Part shown: in pieces, positions 24,151 to 37,935 of the stretch
Layout of the letters: each line of letters begins with the position of its first letter
How positions within the stretch are numbered: the first letter of the stretch is position 1
Source of the DNA: Enoplosus armatus
Lineage: Eukaryota > Chordata > Actinopteri > Centrarchiformes > Enoplosidae
NCBI RefSeq assembly: GCF_043641665.1
Contig: NC_092182.1
Span: 15,267,456-15,331,455, forward strand
Length of the DNA: 64,000 nucleotides
Direction: 5' to 3'
Program-made: the position numbers and the translations under genes
Notes under the pieces: generated by a model
What the model was told of the DNA's origin: nothing
The model's database searches: none
What the model saw: only the letters and a program-made list of their open reading frames with translations

Positions 24151-26299
24151 TCACCAGATCATCAGAAAGCAGATAATAAAGCAGTATGCGGCTACATGCG
24201 TCATTAAAAATGTGAGGTATATTGGAGGTCTGATGCAAACTTCAGATTAAGATTCAAACAAGGAAAAACATGGTTAAATGGCAGTAATGGTAACACATTC
24301 TTAAAACAAAACCTAATGATCATATTCCATGATTGATTTAATAAATTAATTAATTAAGTATTCTAATTCACATTGGCCTTGAAAATGTGTGACTATACAG
24401 TAACAGGCCTGTTGTTATGGAGCTTTTTTCAGACCCCGAAGACACTTTGGATGTTTGCATTCTCTGCTCTGCGAAGGAGATGCCAAGTCATTGATTAAAC
24501 TTCATTGTCCATTTACTTTGATGGTGATCTGCCCCTCCCCCTTCCCTCACCCCTTTACTTAACCTCATTGGTGTGGTAGGACTGTAAAGGCCCACATCTT
24601 ATTTACTTTGTTAGTTTTTTTATTGGGTGCACCCACACTAAAAGAGCTGAAGAGAACCCGAGCAAAGGATAAATTGAGTGTGATCAAACGTTCAATGAAC
24701 ACCTCCATTCAAAATAATTAGAGACATTGGAAATAATTAGCGAACACAAGAACAAGTACCCATCCCCACCCGCCCAGTAAGTGTTCCCTTATTTGGTCAT
24801 TTCCGTAAGTAATTCGCAGATATTTAAGTTCTGCTTCAGGTGTTTAACCGGCTCTTAAAACATTCGACTACGCTGTGTTTTTATGAATTGGGCACACTGG
24901 AGAATGGCCCATGGGATCACTTAAAATGGTGTATGAGCGCAAAGTGTATTGTGTGTCTACAGCAGGCAAAGGAATGACCTTACCTTCCCTTAAAGAAAAC
25001 ATCCTTGAAGTAAAGTAACTGTGATGCTCTGGGGCTCGAGAGAAATCTCCATCCCCTGAAGAGACGTTGGCACAGGCAGACCTGCTTTGGGAAGAGGAGC
25101 GTCGGAGGGCCTGCGGGGCTGATGAGTCACTTTGAGGCAGATCTGAGAATACCGCTATGGCTGCAGGGGCTGGAGAATTGTCAACCACGCGTTCTTAAAC
25201 CTGAAGAGGAAGAGCTGCAGGAAGGAGTCTCCCCCTCACTTCCTCACTAATATTAAATGACAATGAATGAATCATTTTTATTTTAGTTCACATGTATTCA
25301 GGACACAAGTTATTGAATTACTGTGGTCATGCTGTAACACCTAGCATGATGTAGAGGGGGAAGCTGGGAAATGACAGTTTCATGGCGAACACAAAGGTGT
25401 GTTTCTTAGGCAAAAAAGAAAAGGGCCAATGACAATATGCAGGTAATAATAGTCTCACAGATAGTAAAGTTAAGATTCTGCCTTAAGTTCAAAATGCCAT
25501 ACAGCAGAAAATGAAAGAGTTTCTGTTGGGTCTTATCTGTCTGTGTATTAGAAATTACTTTTTTATCTGAAGAAGACTGTAGAAACCGATGAACTAAATG
25601 CAGTGCATAAGGTCTCCTCTAAGCAGAGCAAAAGATTACCTTACTCTATTATACAGTAATTTGAAAGTGAGGTAAAGGTTAATGATGAAAGGAGGGCCAC
25701 TGTCTGTGGCCAAAGGTGCCACACAGGCAGGCAGGGGATTACTCACGAATGTTTTACAGAAATGACTCAACACTTAGGAAACTGTTTCCATGATGACTTC
25801 ATCAAATTGTTTTTTATGTTATTCAAACATTGCTTACCATTTTTCTTCATCCATAGGAATGAGATCAAAGTAGTAAATCCAGTCCTCCTTGCTGACTTTC
25901 TGTCTTGCTTTGTGGATATTTGCATTCTTCAAGCATCCTCATTCTAACGTGGTCCTGTGTACAGTCAGCTACAGTGAAAACTACGTGGTATCTATTCGTG
26001 TAATGGAGGATTTGAACAAATTATATGTTCGTTCGTTCAAGGAGTGGCGGCTTTGTTAACAGAAAGAAGAGTTTACACAAGAGAGCTGTGTATTAAAACC
26101 ATTCACTGGAAACATACAGTAGATCAGCTCAAGCTTAAAGCTCCATTAAAGACACAGTAAAATAAAACATACATTTTCAAGTTCCAATCCTGTGTTCTGT
26201 GTTAATTATTCAGTTAACTCTTGTTTTAAGTAAGATTTATGCCAAAATAATAATCTTTTAGTATTTTTATCTCAAAATCCACTCCACTTCTCCTCCTGA

Positions 26300-26316
26300 A
26301 TATATATATGTATATA

Positions 26317-26353
<37 letters not shown>
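26300..26353. repeat. (AT)n microsatellite
   Basis: Imperfect TA run with G and C interruptions (tatatgtata, tatacata). Confidence 0.95.
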
Positions 26354-26978
26354 GGAATGTCATTGGTCAGGTGTGTGTTCGTATTCCAGGTAAAAAAAAC
26401 TTTAACGTAACGTATGCTCTAATGCATTCCTTCTCTCCTCCTCCTCTACAGCTCTGTATTCGCTAAACCACGACCAATTTTGAGCAATCCAATCAAATCA
26501 CTTCACTTGGAAATATGTCACACTCCAGCATTTTGGGTAATATGCTAGTTTGCCATCTTTCCCATTTTTCAATATCAGTGTTTAACCTGTGTGTTCAGAG
26601 ATTGGTATGCTACTTGTACTGTGTTTCTATGATAAACAAATACAATGAAGGCCGCCTTAATAATGCAAAGGAGTTGACCTCAGGTCGCCGCACAACAACA
26701 AATCAGAGAGGCTGTGGTTACTATGGCAACGTGGTGTGGCAGCAACGATAGCAGAGGCATCCACAAACTGAATATTTGAGCGAGATACGACGCAAACTGA
26801 AAATAGTACAAAGCAATCTCAAGCAACACACAAACCCAAGATGCAACACAATGAAAAGTTTCTTTGTGCTGAACGCTGCCAGATTATAAATACACCTGAG
26901 AAATGAGACCAGCTGAGTGTTACGCACTGAATCGATTCAATACAACATCTCAATGAATGGCAAAGCGGTTTGTGTTTC

Positions 26979-26980
<2 letters not shown>

Positions 26981-27015
<35 letters not shown>
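26981..27015. repeat. (TG)n microsatellite
   Basis: Pure TG run of about 17 units. Confidence 0.95.
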
Positions 27016-27018
<3 letters not shown>

Positions 27019-29617
27019 AGGCAGGGAGCTGGACCTGTTAATTTAGTGATGCCAACATGCCCTTTAATGTTACACGTCTGCTCAAACACCGAGTGCTGAG
27101 CTTCACAAAATGCCAACAATGGAGCCATTGTGTCCTGTACTAAATCTTACTCACTATGCCCTGCCCAGTTTGTTTTATATTGAATCCTGGCAGAAATGCA
27201 CACTGTATTTAAATATCCCTCATCCTTTTCACTTAGAATACGTTGCTCGTTCGTTTTACGTTGAGAAATCCAACCAAATGGATCGAATGAATTTCATTAT
27301 CAGCACTACTTGAAGGTCTGCGAGATGCAGTTCTTTCGGCTCTAACAAGCAGATTTCTGATCCGTCAATCATACAACACAGGTGACGTCCGGGGCAGGAG
27401 TCTGGATTTGGAGAGCTTCATGTCTGCGAGGAAACAGTTCGTCACCGCTCACAACTGGTCTTGAACCAGGAAAATCAATTATCAATGATTGAGGACATTT
27501 CTAAGAGTTGTTGGTAAGACCACTGACACAATAATGTCATTATTTAAAACAAGTTTGTTCAGTGTTGTACAGAACAATGATACTATCAAAGTCTGCTCTT
27601 TGAGCCTTTCTGGGGTTTTTTTGTTTAAAGCCGCTTTAATTAATTTTGCGGTCATAAAGTGTCCATACCTTGTGTTAAAACTGGCAACACACACCTCACC
27701 GTGTAGCGTGCCATGGATTACTCCTTTCTTACACAACTTCATACTGCTTAGGAATAACTATAATACATTAGACAATCTTAGCTTGTGGCAATGCAAGCAT
27801 ATTAGGTGAATAAATTCCCCCGGCAGACTGGACATTATTATGTGCAGGCATGTGTTTAAGATATAGCTTGCTTCAGCAAATGCGTCATACTCGGTAGCAA
27901 ATTAAATTAAAATGACCAACAGGGATTAGAGAATAGCAGGAGCCAAGTTAAACAATTTTTTTTCTTTCTGGCACTAATGAGAACAAAGCACATGTCATGT
28001 TTTGATTAACATGTCATTTACATTCAGTGACACAGACATCATGAAAACAGTTACGGTCTCATGAAGCGGTTAAAACAAAGGTGTGTTTTGCATCTCAGCA
28101 GCTCCTCATTAAGAGAGTAAAAGTAGCAACCGCACTCCAGTAGACAACCATTTCCTCCCATCACATGACAGGCACAACACCCTGATCTCCTTCCTCTAAC
28201 TCTATTAGTCATTATTTTGTTGTTCATCAGTGCTTTTAATGGATGATAATGATAAATGAATAATGACCGTATTACTTTCAGTGTATTGACTGTATTTGCT
28301 TACACAGAAAATGTGTGATAAAATGTAGTTGTTAATGTAGACTGGCTCTCAGTCATTCTCCCAAGCTGAATCACGACTGATTGCCATTTACTTTTTTAAG
28401 GGTCATATTCTTAAAATATAAACAACAACAAACATAATGTTGACTAAGCTTCAGTCCTCATGCAAAAGTGCGACAGAGGAGTGATAAAACAAACTGGAAG
28501 CTGTGTATTTGGCCGTGTTTTGGAGAAACTATTAATGTTTGCAACATATTCAGCACATGACTGCACAGCAGAGAAGCGGATTACGCTGCACAAATGGTTT
28601 GAGAAGACTCCGCGGTTGTTTAGATTTTTTTCATCTGAAAACCTGACTTGACAATGTGAGTGTATTGTAACTGACTCCTGAATTCAAGTTGACTGCAGCT
28701 GCTGCTCCTTACTACAAGGACACAGTTTGCAGGAAGTATTGCTTGAAACACACACACACACACATCTGGTTGTTCCCCTGCAGTGAAACCAACCAGGATA
28801 ACCTCCCTCTGAATCCACTACGTCTTTAGCAAAATTTGGAGCTTCAGATAACAGAACTAGTGTTATAATGTGTAACTACCGTTCTATTTTATACAGTAGA
28901 AAGGGCTCTATTGCTTCCAGGGCCACATCCAGTAAAGGGTCATTTACACTACTTATCCCACATAGACCTCATAGAAGTGACTCAACGTTAATACCTCTCT
29001 CTTATGTTACATGTGCATATGAAATCTTTATATTTTGACTTTTATTCTTCTAAATAATTTGGCACCATGTCATACACAATGAGGGTTATTAACAACAACA
29101 AAGCAACCCATAAACCAGAATTGCTTGCAATGCAAATGTATGTTGTTGTTTTTTTCTGCTGATATGAGCTATCTCAACCTGCAGGAAACTACTAACAACC
29201 ACGGAAATTGTCACGCTGCCAAGCCCACCTCCAGGGCGGTATACTCAAACACACGCACACTCACACACACAAGCTGGCATCCATGAGGGATCAAGTCCGT
29301 GAAACCAGCTCCACTGAGAAACATGTCCACAATTAAAATGAGAACATTTTCAGATGGAAACCTGAAGCTACTGTGTATATATATATACAACCAAAAACAA
29401 AAATGACAGGGCAAAGGTAACACTGTGATCAGTTGAAAATTACAAAATGACAGAGCAGTCTTCACTGGCAGGTAGTGTAGGTGGCCATAACACGCAGCTG
29501 TCGGCACCGCTGCGCCACACAGGGGTTAAGCAAAACCACCACTGTGCTCTCAATGAAGCTATGCCAACTACCACAGAAAATAACCAATTCTGTCTGTTTG
29601 TCTCTTTCTTTCTGCCG

Positions 29618-29619
<2 letters not shown>

Positions 29620-29666
<47 letters not shown>
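29620..29666. repeat. (CA)n microsatellite
   Basis: Pure CA run of about 23 units, the longest dinucleotide array in the window. It produces spurious long reading frames on both strands. Confidence 0.95.
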
Positions 29667-29668
<2 letters not shown>

Positions 29669-31770
29669 CAATACACACACCCAGTACACACAAGCAGCTA
29701 CAAAACTGTAATTTTTTCCAAAGGAGGGTCGAATGAACCAGTCTTGAATCTATTCACTGCTGTCCAACAACATGAAAAGAATTGAGCTGGTTAGAAAAAT
29801 TGGTCTTCCTTCTACCGCTTCTCAGTTGTCTTGACTGTCCGGCAGCAGCACACCTCTCATTAAATGAGCACAAAGCCTCCTTATGGTTAGTTTGAGATGG
29901 ACTGTGTGCTTGTCTCTTTCAATTAATAAAATATCAATAACATCAATACGATGAACAGCTTGTCATTTCCCTTTTTCAAAGTGCTCTGTGTGCATGGACT
30001 CTCCAGACATGATGTTGCATCCTCGCGATGAATCTCGAGGCTGCCAATTTGTTCTTGTCAGTTAAGACAACCTGATGTGTGTTTGGCTTTGCTAGACGGC
30101 TTTTTAAGTGTTGAAAAGTATCATGGAGGACACAGGAACAAAACACGCACAAACTGAGAGAAAGACACTTTTTTTAATGACCATTGTAGGACTGCTGTTT
30201 CCACCGCTGGAGTTGTGATGAACCCAGCATACATGAAGCGTCATGCGCCATGTAAATATCATAATCAACTTTAAATCTTATCAGTTTCAACTTACCGAAG
30301 TGTAACCTCACATGTTACATAATTATTCTAATGTAAGGCTTGTCTAATTGTTGACATTATGATTGTACTGAAATACTTTATAAATATAAATAGATGAATA
30401 GATTAATGAATAAATGTACAATATTTGATTAAATGTATGACTAATTCCAGCAAATTTGAAAAGTACTGTATACAAAGAGGAGCCCTCACGTTGTCAGATT
30501 TAAGTATTTCAGCAAAAACAACCATTATGCCAAGTCGGAGTGGAAATTAATGAGGCCAGTAAATCTCCCATTTATCTGTCTCACCATTCATCTACCTTTG
30601 CCAAAGCATTAATAGAACCTGATGAGAAGGAGCCATCAGCTTTGCCAACTTGCAAGTTTGGTGTTGCCAGCTCTTGTCATTTGGAGGGAGTTTTTGCATT
30701 AATTGCTGGCGCCATAAAAAAAAAATCTCCAGCTCTATCCACCGTTTTCTTGGACATCTAAATGGTTTGAGACAGGATACATCATTTTCAATCCAAGGTA
30801 ACAGACTCTGTGTTCCCTGCTTTGATTGGTTTGTGTGGAGTGCTTTTTCCAGTGAGCAGTGCTTACAGGAATAACAGGCAATGTGCATATATATCAAAAA
30901 GCACTGATCATCACTGACTTTCATCACATCCCACCCACGAATGCTTGGTAGGGATGGACAATACTAGGGATTGTATTGTAGTACCGATAACAGATACTAC
31001 TTTCTGAAAAGTCCTAGTGTGTAAAATACAAATAGGAAATCTCAGCATTCGTTTTAGTTGTTGTTGTTTTTTGTGCATATTGGCAAATGTGGATTGTGAA
31101 AAAGGTCTGTCCTTTACATATATTTGCATGTATGTATTTATATTAAACAGTATAAATAAACATAGATCTGATAGCAAAGAATTCTCGTTGTTTTCTGCTG
31201 TTCAATTTGTAGTTCATTTGTTAGGCAATGTTTAATAAATGCTCAGCTTTTGCACCTCTTTACCTTGTGTGGCTCTAGGCATGCCATGGTGTGTGTTTAA
31301 AGAGCACAGAGAGAGGATAAAAGAGTAAACATAGTTCATGTCTCATTTGCTACCTTGAGAAACATTCACCTTTTCAACATCAGATACATGAACCTCATAG
31401 GTTTTTGTATCAAGGTCAAGAGGAGTCAGAATCAGAAGTAGTCATACTCCAGTATTGCTCTTAGACTGGGTGGGCTGGGTAGTTGAGCATGGGTGACTTA
31501 ATGTGGCATCGTCCATTTTTCATCATTTCCTTTTTGGAGCTAAGCTACTGTAACCTGCTGCAGAGCTCTCCAGTTATCGTCACAAAGATCAGAAAGGCGA
31601 TGTATTTTCATCATGTGCTTCGTGGTCCTAGCCAATTCAAAGATCACCAGCTTAGTGTCTCCATTTCACAGACACACTCATCAATCTCTGCTGCTCCGAA
31701 GCCTTGTCTCAGGCCACAGTTGTGATAAAGATGAAACACACAGAAAGACCGTTTTTTTAGAGGTACTACT

Positions 31771-31802
31771 GTGTGTATGTGTGTGTGTGTGTGTGTGTGT
31801 GT
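31771..31802. repeat. (GT)n microsatellite
   Basis: GT run with one interruption (gtgtgtat). Confidence 0.93.
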
Positions 31803-32439
31803 CAGTCCAATTTATCTGCTTCCCTGCAGCCTGAGCAACAAACCCCTCTCATGACAGACACGATTATCCAAATTCAGCACCTTAAATCCTGAAAGTAGCT
31901 TGTCTGTCTGCAACCATGCATGTGAATTATCACCTGTCATAGAGGTGACCCATTCTTTCAGAGCAGCAACGAAATGTAATTTGGAAACAGCATTCTCTGA
32001 CAAATTAATCAACGCTTGCCTTCGTGACAGAGACTTTACTGACTTTGGCTTACGCCTCAGGCTAGTTTTACTGAATGACAGTCCCTTGCTCATTATCTGA
32101 TCTATTCCAGCTCACTTTCTAGTGCATGTTTTCTTGTCTGGAGTGACACTCGATTGGATCACAGTATGATTGTAATCCAAAATGGCTATATACGGTAGGG
32201 AATTAAGACATGATGATTTTCATTTTTTAAAGAGGAATCATCACGTCTGTTTGAGGTTGGAAACTCTGCTTTATCAACGGCTTCATTTGGAGCTCAGTAC
32301 CAAGTCATGTAAGAGAGTGCTGCAGCTTTACTGATTTTAAATTCAAGATGAAATCATGGCAAAAATCACGCATAAATGCAAACACTTGATATGTCTTAAT
32401 GTTGTGAAATCCTGTTGTTGCTGATGTTGCTGTTGTATA

Positions 32440-32605
32440 GTGAATATGTACTATATATCTTGTAATTGTATTTTTTATTCTCTTGACAGATCTCTTAGAT
32501 ATTATTCCCTGTTTCCTGCCCGGGGACTTAAGATGTAAATTAGCTTATAACTAACTAATAAGCTGTTCACTGTCCCTGTCAAATAAAGAAATAAAGAAAT
32601 AAGAG
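32440..32605 (+). mobile_element. Probable LINE 3' end with AAATAAAG tail
   Basis: The segment containing CCCGGGGACTTAAGATGTAA and ACTGTCCCTGTCAAATAAAG, ending in short AAATAAAG repeats, looks like the 3' UTR end of teleost LINEs as I know them. No coding part is visible upstream. Confidence 0.45.
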
Positions 32606-35600
32606 CGGGTCTGACTCACCAGCCCAGTATCCAGATCTGAGATTTCAAACTGAAGAGAAACTTTTGGTCACTTAAAATGCATTAAATGTTTTCCCCATTT
32701 TGATCAAAAAAAAAGAAAGAAAAAACATCTGCATTGCAGAATAACTAACAGCTGAGGCACAATACACCCAAATACCTTATTTTGAAGGGCAATTGCATTA
32801 ATGTACCAGTAAAAATCTGAAGTGTTTTTTTTAAATCAGAGAATGAGCAACACCAAGTCTATCTGAACTTTATCTTAATATAACATTATATAGACTACAA
32901 ACAAGAGCAAGACATTTTACCAACTTGAATAGCTTAAACTAGTTAGATTTTTATTACAATTCTTTAAAATACATGATAAAAAATGATTAATTTAGGCAGT
33001 TAAATCTCAAATGTTACCGTTAATTTCAGTTAGTGAATGTTAATAGGTCAATTTGTGACAGCAGACATTTGATATGTTACTAATTACATTAACTATGGTT
33101 CTGTTCAAGTGTCCCAGTTAGACATGAAGTGTGACAGTGGACCGGCATGCACAATACCAGGGCATTGAAACTGAAGCAGCCAAATGGAATTCAGCCATCA
33201 TTCATTTTATTGTTTACACCTGCACTTGAGAAAGTCTTCTGTGAAAAGGGCCTATGGGATGCAATGTTTAAGTAAAGGTCAGCACACAGGAAGCTGTACC
33301 TCGTAGCTTGAACAAGGACACGAACACAGTTACAGGACAGATGTTGTAACCACTTGGTCACCATGATGCCGTTTAACCTCTGGCAGGCAACACTTTTAAT
33401 CCTGTTTGGTACAAATGCAGCTGTGTTTGCATTGTGTGATTGTCAACTCATCTATTTGGTTAAACAATTGCTAAATTAATGGACTTTGTCACATTGACCC
33501 ACTGGTAATCATAGTAGCCTAGCCGAATACAATCCTATAAAGCACATAACAAAGAATGGAGTGACCTAAATATGTCTTCAGATATAAAAGAAGAAATAGC
33601 CTTCAAGGAGATACAGTTTATTGGGCCAGAGGCTGAGCCCCTTCACTCGAGCTCCCACTGCACTGTTGAATTACTCACTATGAAATCTGACACAGTTTGT
33701 ACACAAAGTCTAGTTAAATGTTATGCCGCAGATGCAGAGATTAACCAAATTAACCTCAGATTAGTTAAATCAGAGCAAATGTTGGCAATAATCTAATTCA
33801 TATGATTGGTTCAATGGTGCAGGTCAGAGATTGGGGGCCTACTGGACTGAAGTAAATTAGCACAAGTTGGGGAATATGAGCAGACACAAGGTATGAGAAG
33901 CTTTATGATTTTCCCAATTAGTTTCTATTTAAGGTTAGAATTGTGGCTTTGTGGGATACAAAAAAAGAGGTCATAGTGGTTGAGAGTTTGTCCCACTTGC
34001 CACCAGAGAGAGCAGGGAGTAAGAATATAGAGGATGGTAATGACCCTGATTACTGACTTCTCACTTTGTTATTAGTTTGTCTTTGTGAACTTACGACGAG
34101 TCTTAGGGCAAGTCTCTATAAATAGATGCTGCATATTCAAGGTTGCTCATAGTGTTAAGGTGTTCCTGTGTTTTTTTTTATTAAAGTAGGTCAGACATGA
34201 AACAGTGACACAAGCATGTAACTTAAGATAAGTTTATCTGAATGTTAATGGCATATGGGGAAGAAAAGATAATGTAAAAACCTCCTAGAACTTAAATTAC
34301 AAGCGCTGCTGCAAAGATGGTTCATTCTAGGTTGTTGAATGCAAATAAGACTCCAACAAGTACCTGGCAATTACATTTCTGACTATTTAGAATCTTTGCC
34401 ACAACTGTATTAGCTATCAGACAAAAATGCTAGAATATATTTACTATAAAAACAAGAACAGTCTCATCATTCAGCCATTGTGATTTCTGCATCGACTGTA
34501 TAACAAGCTGAAATTAGACATAAGGGGCTGATAAATGCTGCTAAAATTTAACGTGTCCTCATTTTCAGCAATGTTTGCAATGTGATCGCTGTTTTGTCAC
34601 ATCTTTATATTTTGTTTACCTTCTTTATTTGGCCCTTTGAAATTAAAAACAAAGCTTATTCACTTCAATGAATTGAATGCGCACTCATATCAGTACAAAT
34701 GGATATAAAAACAAGAAACAAACCCAGATGAATCTTATTTTCCACCATGTCTCTCACTATAAGAGCATTGGATTAATATTTCTCTCATCTTAGCTATTAA
34801 ACATTTCATCTCTTTGTATAAATGTTAGAAAAGTCAGTTGCTAATGCACCTACTAACAACAAATGTTTTTCAATGATAATTCATTATTTAATCTGGCAAA
34901 GACAAAATAGGAAATCCACTTGTGCAAAGGGAGACATTTACCTTTGGATGTAAGTGGCTTTACTAATATACGGTACAGTATATTCGGCCTTCAGGGAAAA
35001 CGTTTTCTACACTGTCTTGTAGTGAATGATAACATTTTTACTTTGACAGAAGCTTATGCCTCAGCGATGATGAGCATTGGGAAGAAAAACACAGACTGGA
35101 TCAATACAAATTGGTTTACGTTAGAAGTCAGTGGCTGTACTCATACAGATATACTCATCTGTGAGGATCACTCCCTGCACACACTTAAGCCCCCTTCCCA
35201 CCCAAAAAACAAGCTCTTGTAAGGAGAACTTAAATCAAATGCTGTGTAAATACAATGCTGATCATTGGTCATGGTTATTTAAATCTGGTCCCCTTAATTG
35301 CATTCATAGTTTTACCATAATACTGATATTTTGGGAATATGAGCGACATAAATGTGGCCATTACAACAATGAAAAAAACACCTTGTCTTACTGTCACTCT
35401 TCAGTATATCAAAACTAACATTGTCTACACTAATTGATGTGTTGTGACTGATGCAAATGAATAGATTCTTTTCAAAATAATGAGTGAATAATTAGTCATA
35501 ATTAAGTATGCTAACAAGCACTGATTTATTAACTGATTTCTCCATACCGGCATCGTCAGTGTTCACTGCATGCCAGGCTTTGTTTTAATGAGGCTGCCTG

Positions 35601-37599
35601 TCCCAATCAGTGTCAAGCCATTCCTGTAGAGAGAAAAAAGTCAATTATGAAACTTTCACTGTGCCATGCTCTATTGACGCTATTTCCATCTCACACAATT
35701 CTGCACTGAGTGTCATAATAAAGCAGTAATACAGAGGGGACACAAGTCCAGGGGTGATGTAGCTAAAGGAAACATTACTACAGCAGTAGTAGCACTTCAC
35801 CTAAGTGCTCTTTGTCACAGTTAAGAATGGATCATGGTCAAGACAGACTTTTTTATCAGTAAGGAACACAGTAGGTAAAATTTGTAATATCTCTATAATA
35901 ATATAGTGTTGGAATGTGACGTAAGTGAACATTTTGATCCTGCCTATGTGCAGCACAATAAATGTCCAGCTTAGATTTGTAAAGGCATATTCTCATTAAA
36001 GGGGAACAAATAGCCTGATAGCTGCAGCCATTAAGTTCAAGTTCAAGTTTTTTTCTCATTCCAACTATAAAAAATACAGTTGAGTAGTAGAGGCCTACAC
36101 AGAGGTACATTTTGGTACATTTATGTACAGAGGTACAATTCCATATGTGAAAATGACAGGGATGTCAACATGAGGATCACGCTGAACCCAGATGGCATAG
36201 TGTTTTATAAGGCAAGAAGTTAGAAAGAAGCTCCTGCATTTATAACACTATCGATGTGAAACTGGTACAGGGAGAAGCAGCCAAAAGAACTCAAAACGCA
36301 CATATACAAGGTGAACTATCTCAAATTAGTTATACTTTGCCGATGACGCCGTCTGGATACAGTGATGTCATGTAGAAAAAATAATTTTGCACCTTTTGTT
36401 GCATATTCCCTAAAGATCTGCTGCATGACACAACCAGCAAGGATTGGGACACTATGACCAACTCATGGAAGTGGCTGGATATGCAATATTTGGCATCATA
36501 ACTACTGTACGTATGGCATTTATTTTTCTGTGTTCTCACTCACATTCATTCCGAAAATGTTTTAAGGACAGAAATGCTTTGTTTTTGCCACAGCATCAGA
36601 AAAGCCTTTTTTGTATCACTATAGCGAGCCTGAACACACAAAAAAAATCCATGACAATGAAAATGAGGACGGTGATATTAAACTTTGTAGTGCCGTTTGT
36701 TCAAGAACAATAAAACTCACTGTAGTCAGTATAGGTGTGACTGGACAGATTTCATTTTTGTGGTGTCTTTTGTTCTATATCCGTAAATAACTGAGACCAC
36801 TGTGTGTTTGAAGTCAGATACATGCAAAACATGTTAATAAGCTGTAAGCCATACAGTTGTACTTCCGGATGTGGTCTCCCTCAGTAGCTAATTAAAAAGA
36901 CATCTTTTTGATCTCATAATAGCCCTGCTGCCAGGATAAACAAAGCAAGTGACAATGACACAATAATGGATTTTTGCATTTCAAGAGAAGATACAACTTT
37001 AATACAGGTCTATTTTTAACTGTTTTGTTAAGCAACATCTTTAGGTATGATATTTATGAAAACATCCCGTCCCACACTCTATGAACCCTATAGTGATCGT
37101 TTTCATAAATTATTGTTTTGTTCTTGAGGAGTCCAGTGAAATAAAAGCAGTTTTTGGAAAATGTTAAAATAGAAACTGCTGGAATTAAATAAAAATAACC
37201 TGCAATAAACTCTGTTGTATGAAAAGAAGCAGGATGAAATAACGTTTCGTATGTCAAGCTGAGTTAAATAAAATGTATTCTTTCAAAATGTCATGGGCAT
37301 ATTATATATTTTGTCTGTATGTATTCATATTAAAATTTATTTCACAATGTCTTGGTCCCACAATGACTTGGTCCCCATATTAATGGTCCAATCTCGCTAG
37401 AACTTCAAAATTGACTTCAGAACTGTGTTTATTTAATGGCATTTCAGACAGGACATTTGTGCCTAAGCAAACTCGGACGGGACAAGGAAAAGTTAATAGT
37501 AAATCGCACAGATTTTGTTGGTAAATTATATATCGATAGCTTATGTTTCAGTCACCCTATAGTCTCACTTTTGTTGTCATGGACGTGGCCCTTGATGCA
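32606..37599. other. No gene seen; AT-rich DNA upstream of CFAP20DC
   Basis: Very AT-rich with short frames only. No divergent gene is seen sharing the CFAP20DC promoter. Confidence 0.45.
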
Positions 37600-37670
37600 C
37601 AGCGAAGCGCCTAAACATGCGGAACTTCCACATCACGTCATCGGTTTGCTGGTTGCTGAGGCAGCGTCAG

Positions 37671-37684
37671 GTAACCATGGAAAC
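37671..37684 (+). promoter_or_regulatory. RFX-type X-box
   Basis: GTAACCATGGAAAC fits the X-box pattern GTNRCC-(0-3 nt)-RGYAAC at all but one position, and equals a common vertebrate RFX site form (GTTGCCATGGAAAC) with one change. It lies 231 bases before the start codon. RFX factors drive ciliary genes, so the site suits a CFAP20-family gene; binding is inferred. Confidence 0.7.
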
Positions 37685-37900
37685 ATAGCCATATCCTGCG
37701 TTAGCTAGCTTAGCTGTACTGGTGTCCTACAACTTTGTCTTACACCACTACCTGCTTGCTCTAAAAGAAAAGATTAAGAGAACGTTTTGTAGCTTTTCAG
37801 TGTAACGTTTGAAACGCTTTGGGGTAAAGTAACAGACGGCTAGCCAGAATATTTTATCCGGGTAAACACGCACGTCAAATATTTCTTTCCACTGTTGACG

Positions 37901-37908
37901 TGACGTCA
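37901..37908. promoter_or_regulatory. Palindromic CRE (CREB/ATF site)
   Basis: TGACGTCA, the full cAMP-response element, inside the longer palindrome GTGACGTCAC. It ends six bases before the start codon, so it is in the 5' UTR or at a very short leader. Confidence 0.6.
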
Positions 37909-37914
37909 CATAAA

Positions 37915-37935
37915 ATGTTCAGGAATAATTATCAG
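37915..37935 (+). CDS. cfap20dc: CFAP20DC exon 1 (coding part), residues 1-7
   Basis: ATG at 37915 with A at -3, then codons for MFRNNYQ, then donor gtaag at 37936. The start is chosen because MF-K/R-N-x-Y/F-Q is the invariant beginning of CFAP20 and CFAP20DC proteins. The exon ends in phase 0. The 5' UTR start cannot be placed from sequence alone. Confidence 0.9.

Larger units (their letters stand above)
22108..32439. other. No gene seen; microsatellite-rich intergenic DNA
   Basis: Contains most of the dinucleotide arrays in the window. 24,870-25,190 has a moderately GC-rich patch open on the minus strand for 106 codons, without a recognisable domain. Confidence 0.4.
37600..37914 (+). promoter_or_regulatory. 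CFAP20DC promoter / 5' UTR region
   Basis: The 315 bases before the start codon are richer in CpG than the surrounding DNA and contain an X-box (37671-37684), a CRE palindrome (37901-37908) and a CRE half-site in TCACGTCATC (37633-37642). No clear TATA box is visible. The transcription start cannot be fixed from sequence. Confidence 0.6.

Noticed and set aside
24868..25188. Minus-strand 106-codon frame, with Glu/Arg-rich reading on the plus strand; considered as a FHIT last exon
   Set aside because: The plus-strand LLWEEERRRA reading does not match the FHIT C-terminus and lacks an open path from a splice site. The minus-strand frame has no domain.
29440..29785. Several overlapping frames on both strands with His-Thr or Cys-Val repeats
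   Set aside because: These are translations of the CA/TG microsatellite.
35131..36713. Several 70-100 codon frames (e.g. 36444-36713)
   Set aside because: No recognisable domain, no splice sites in phase with each other, and AT-rich composition.
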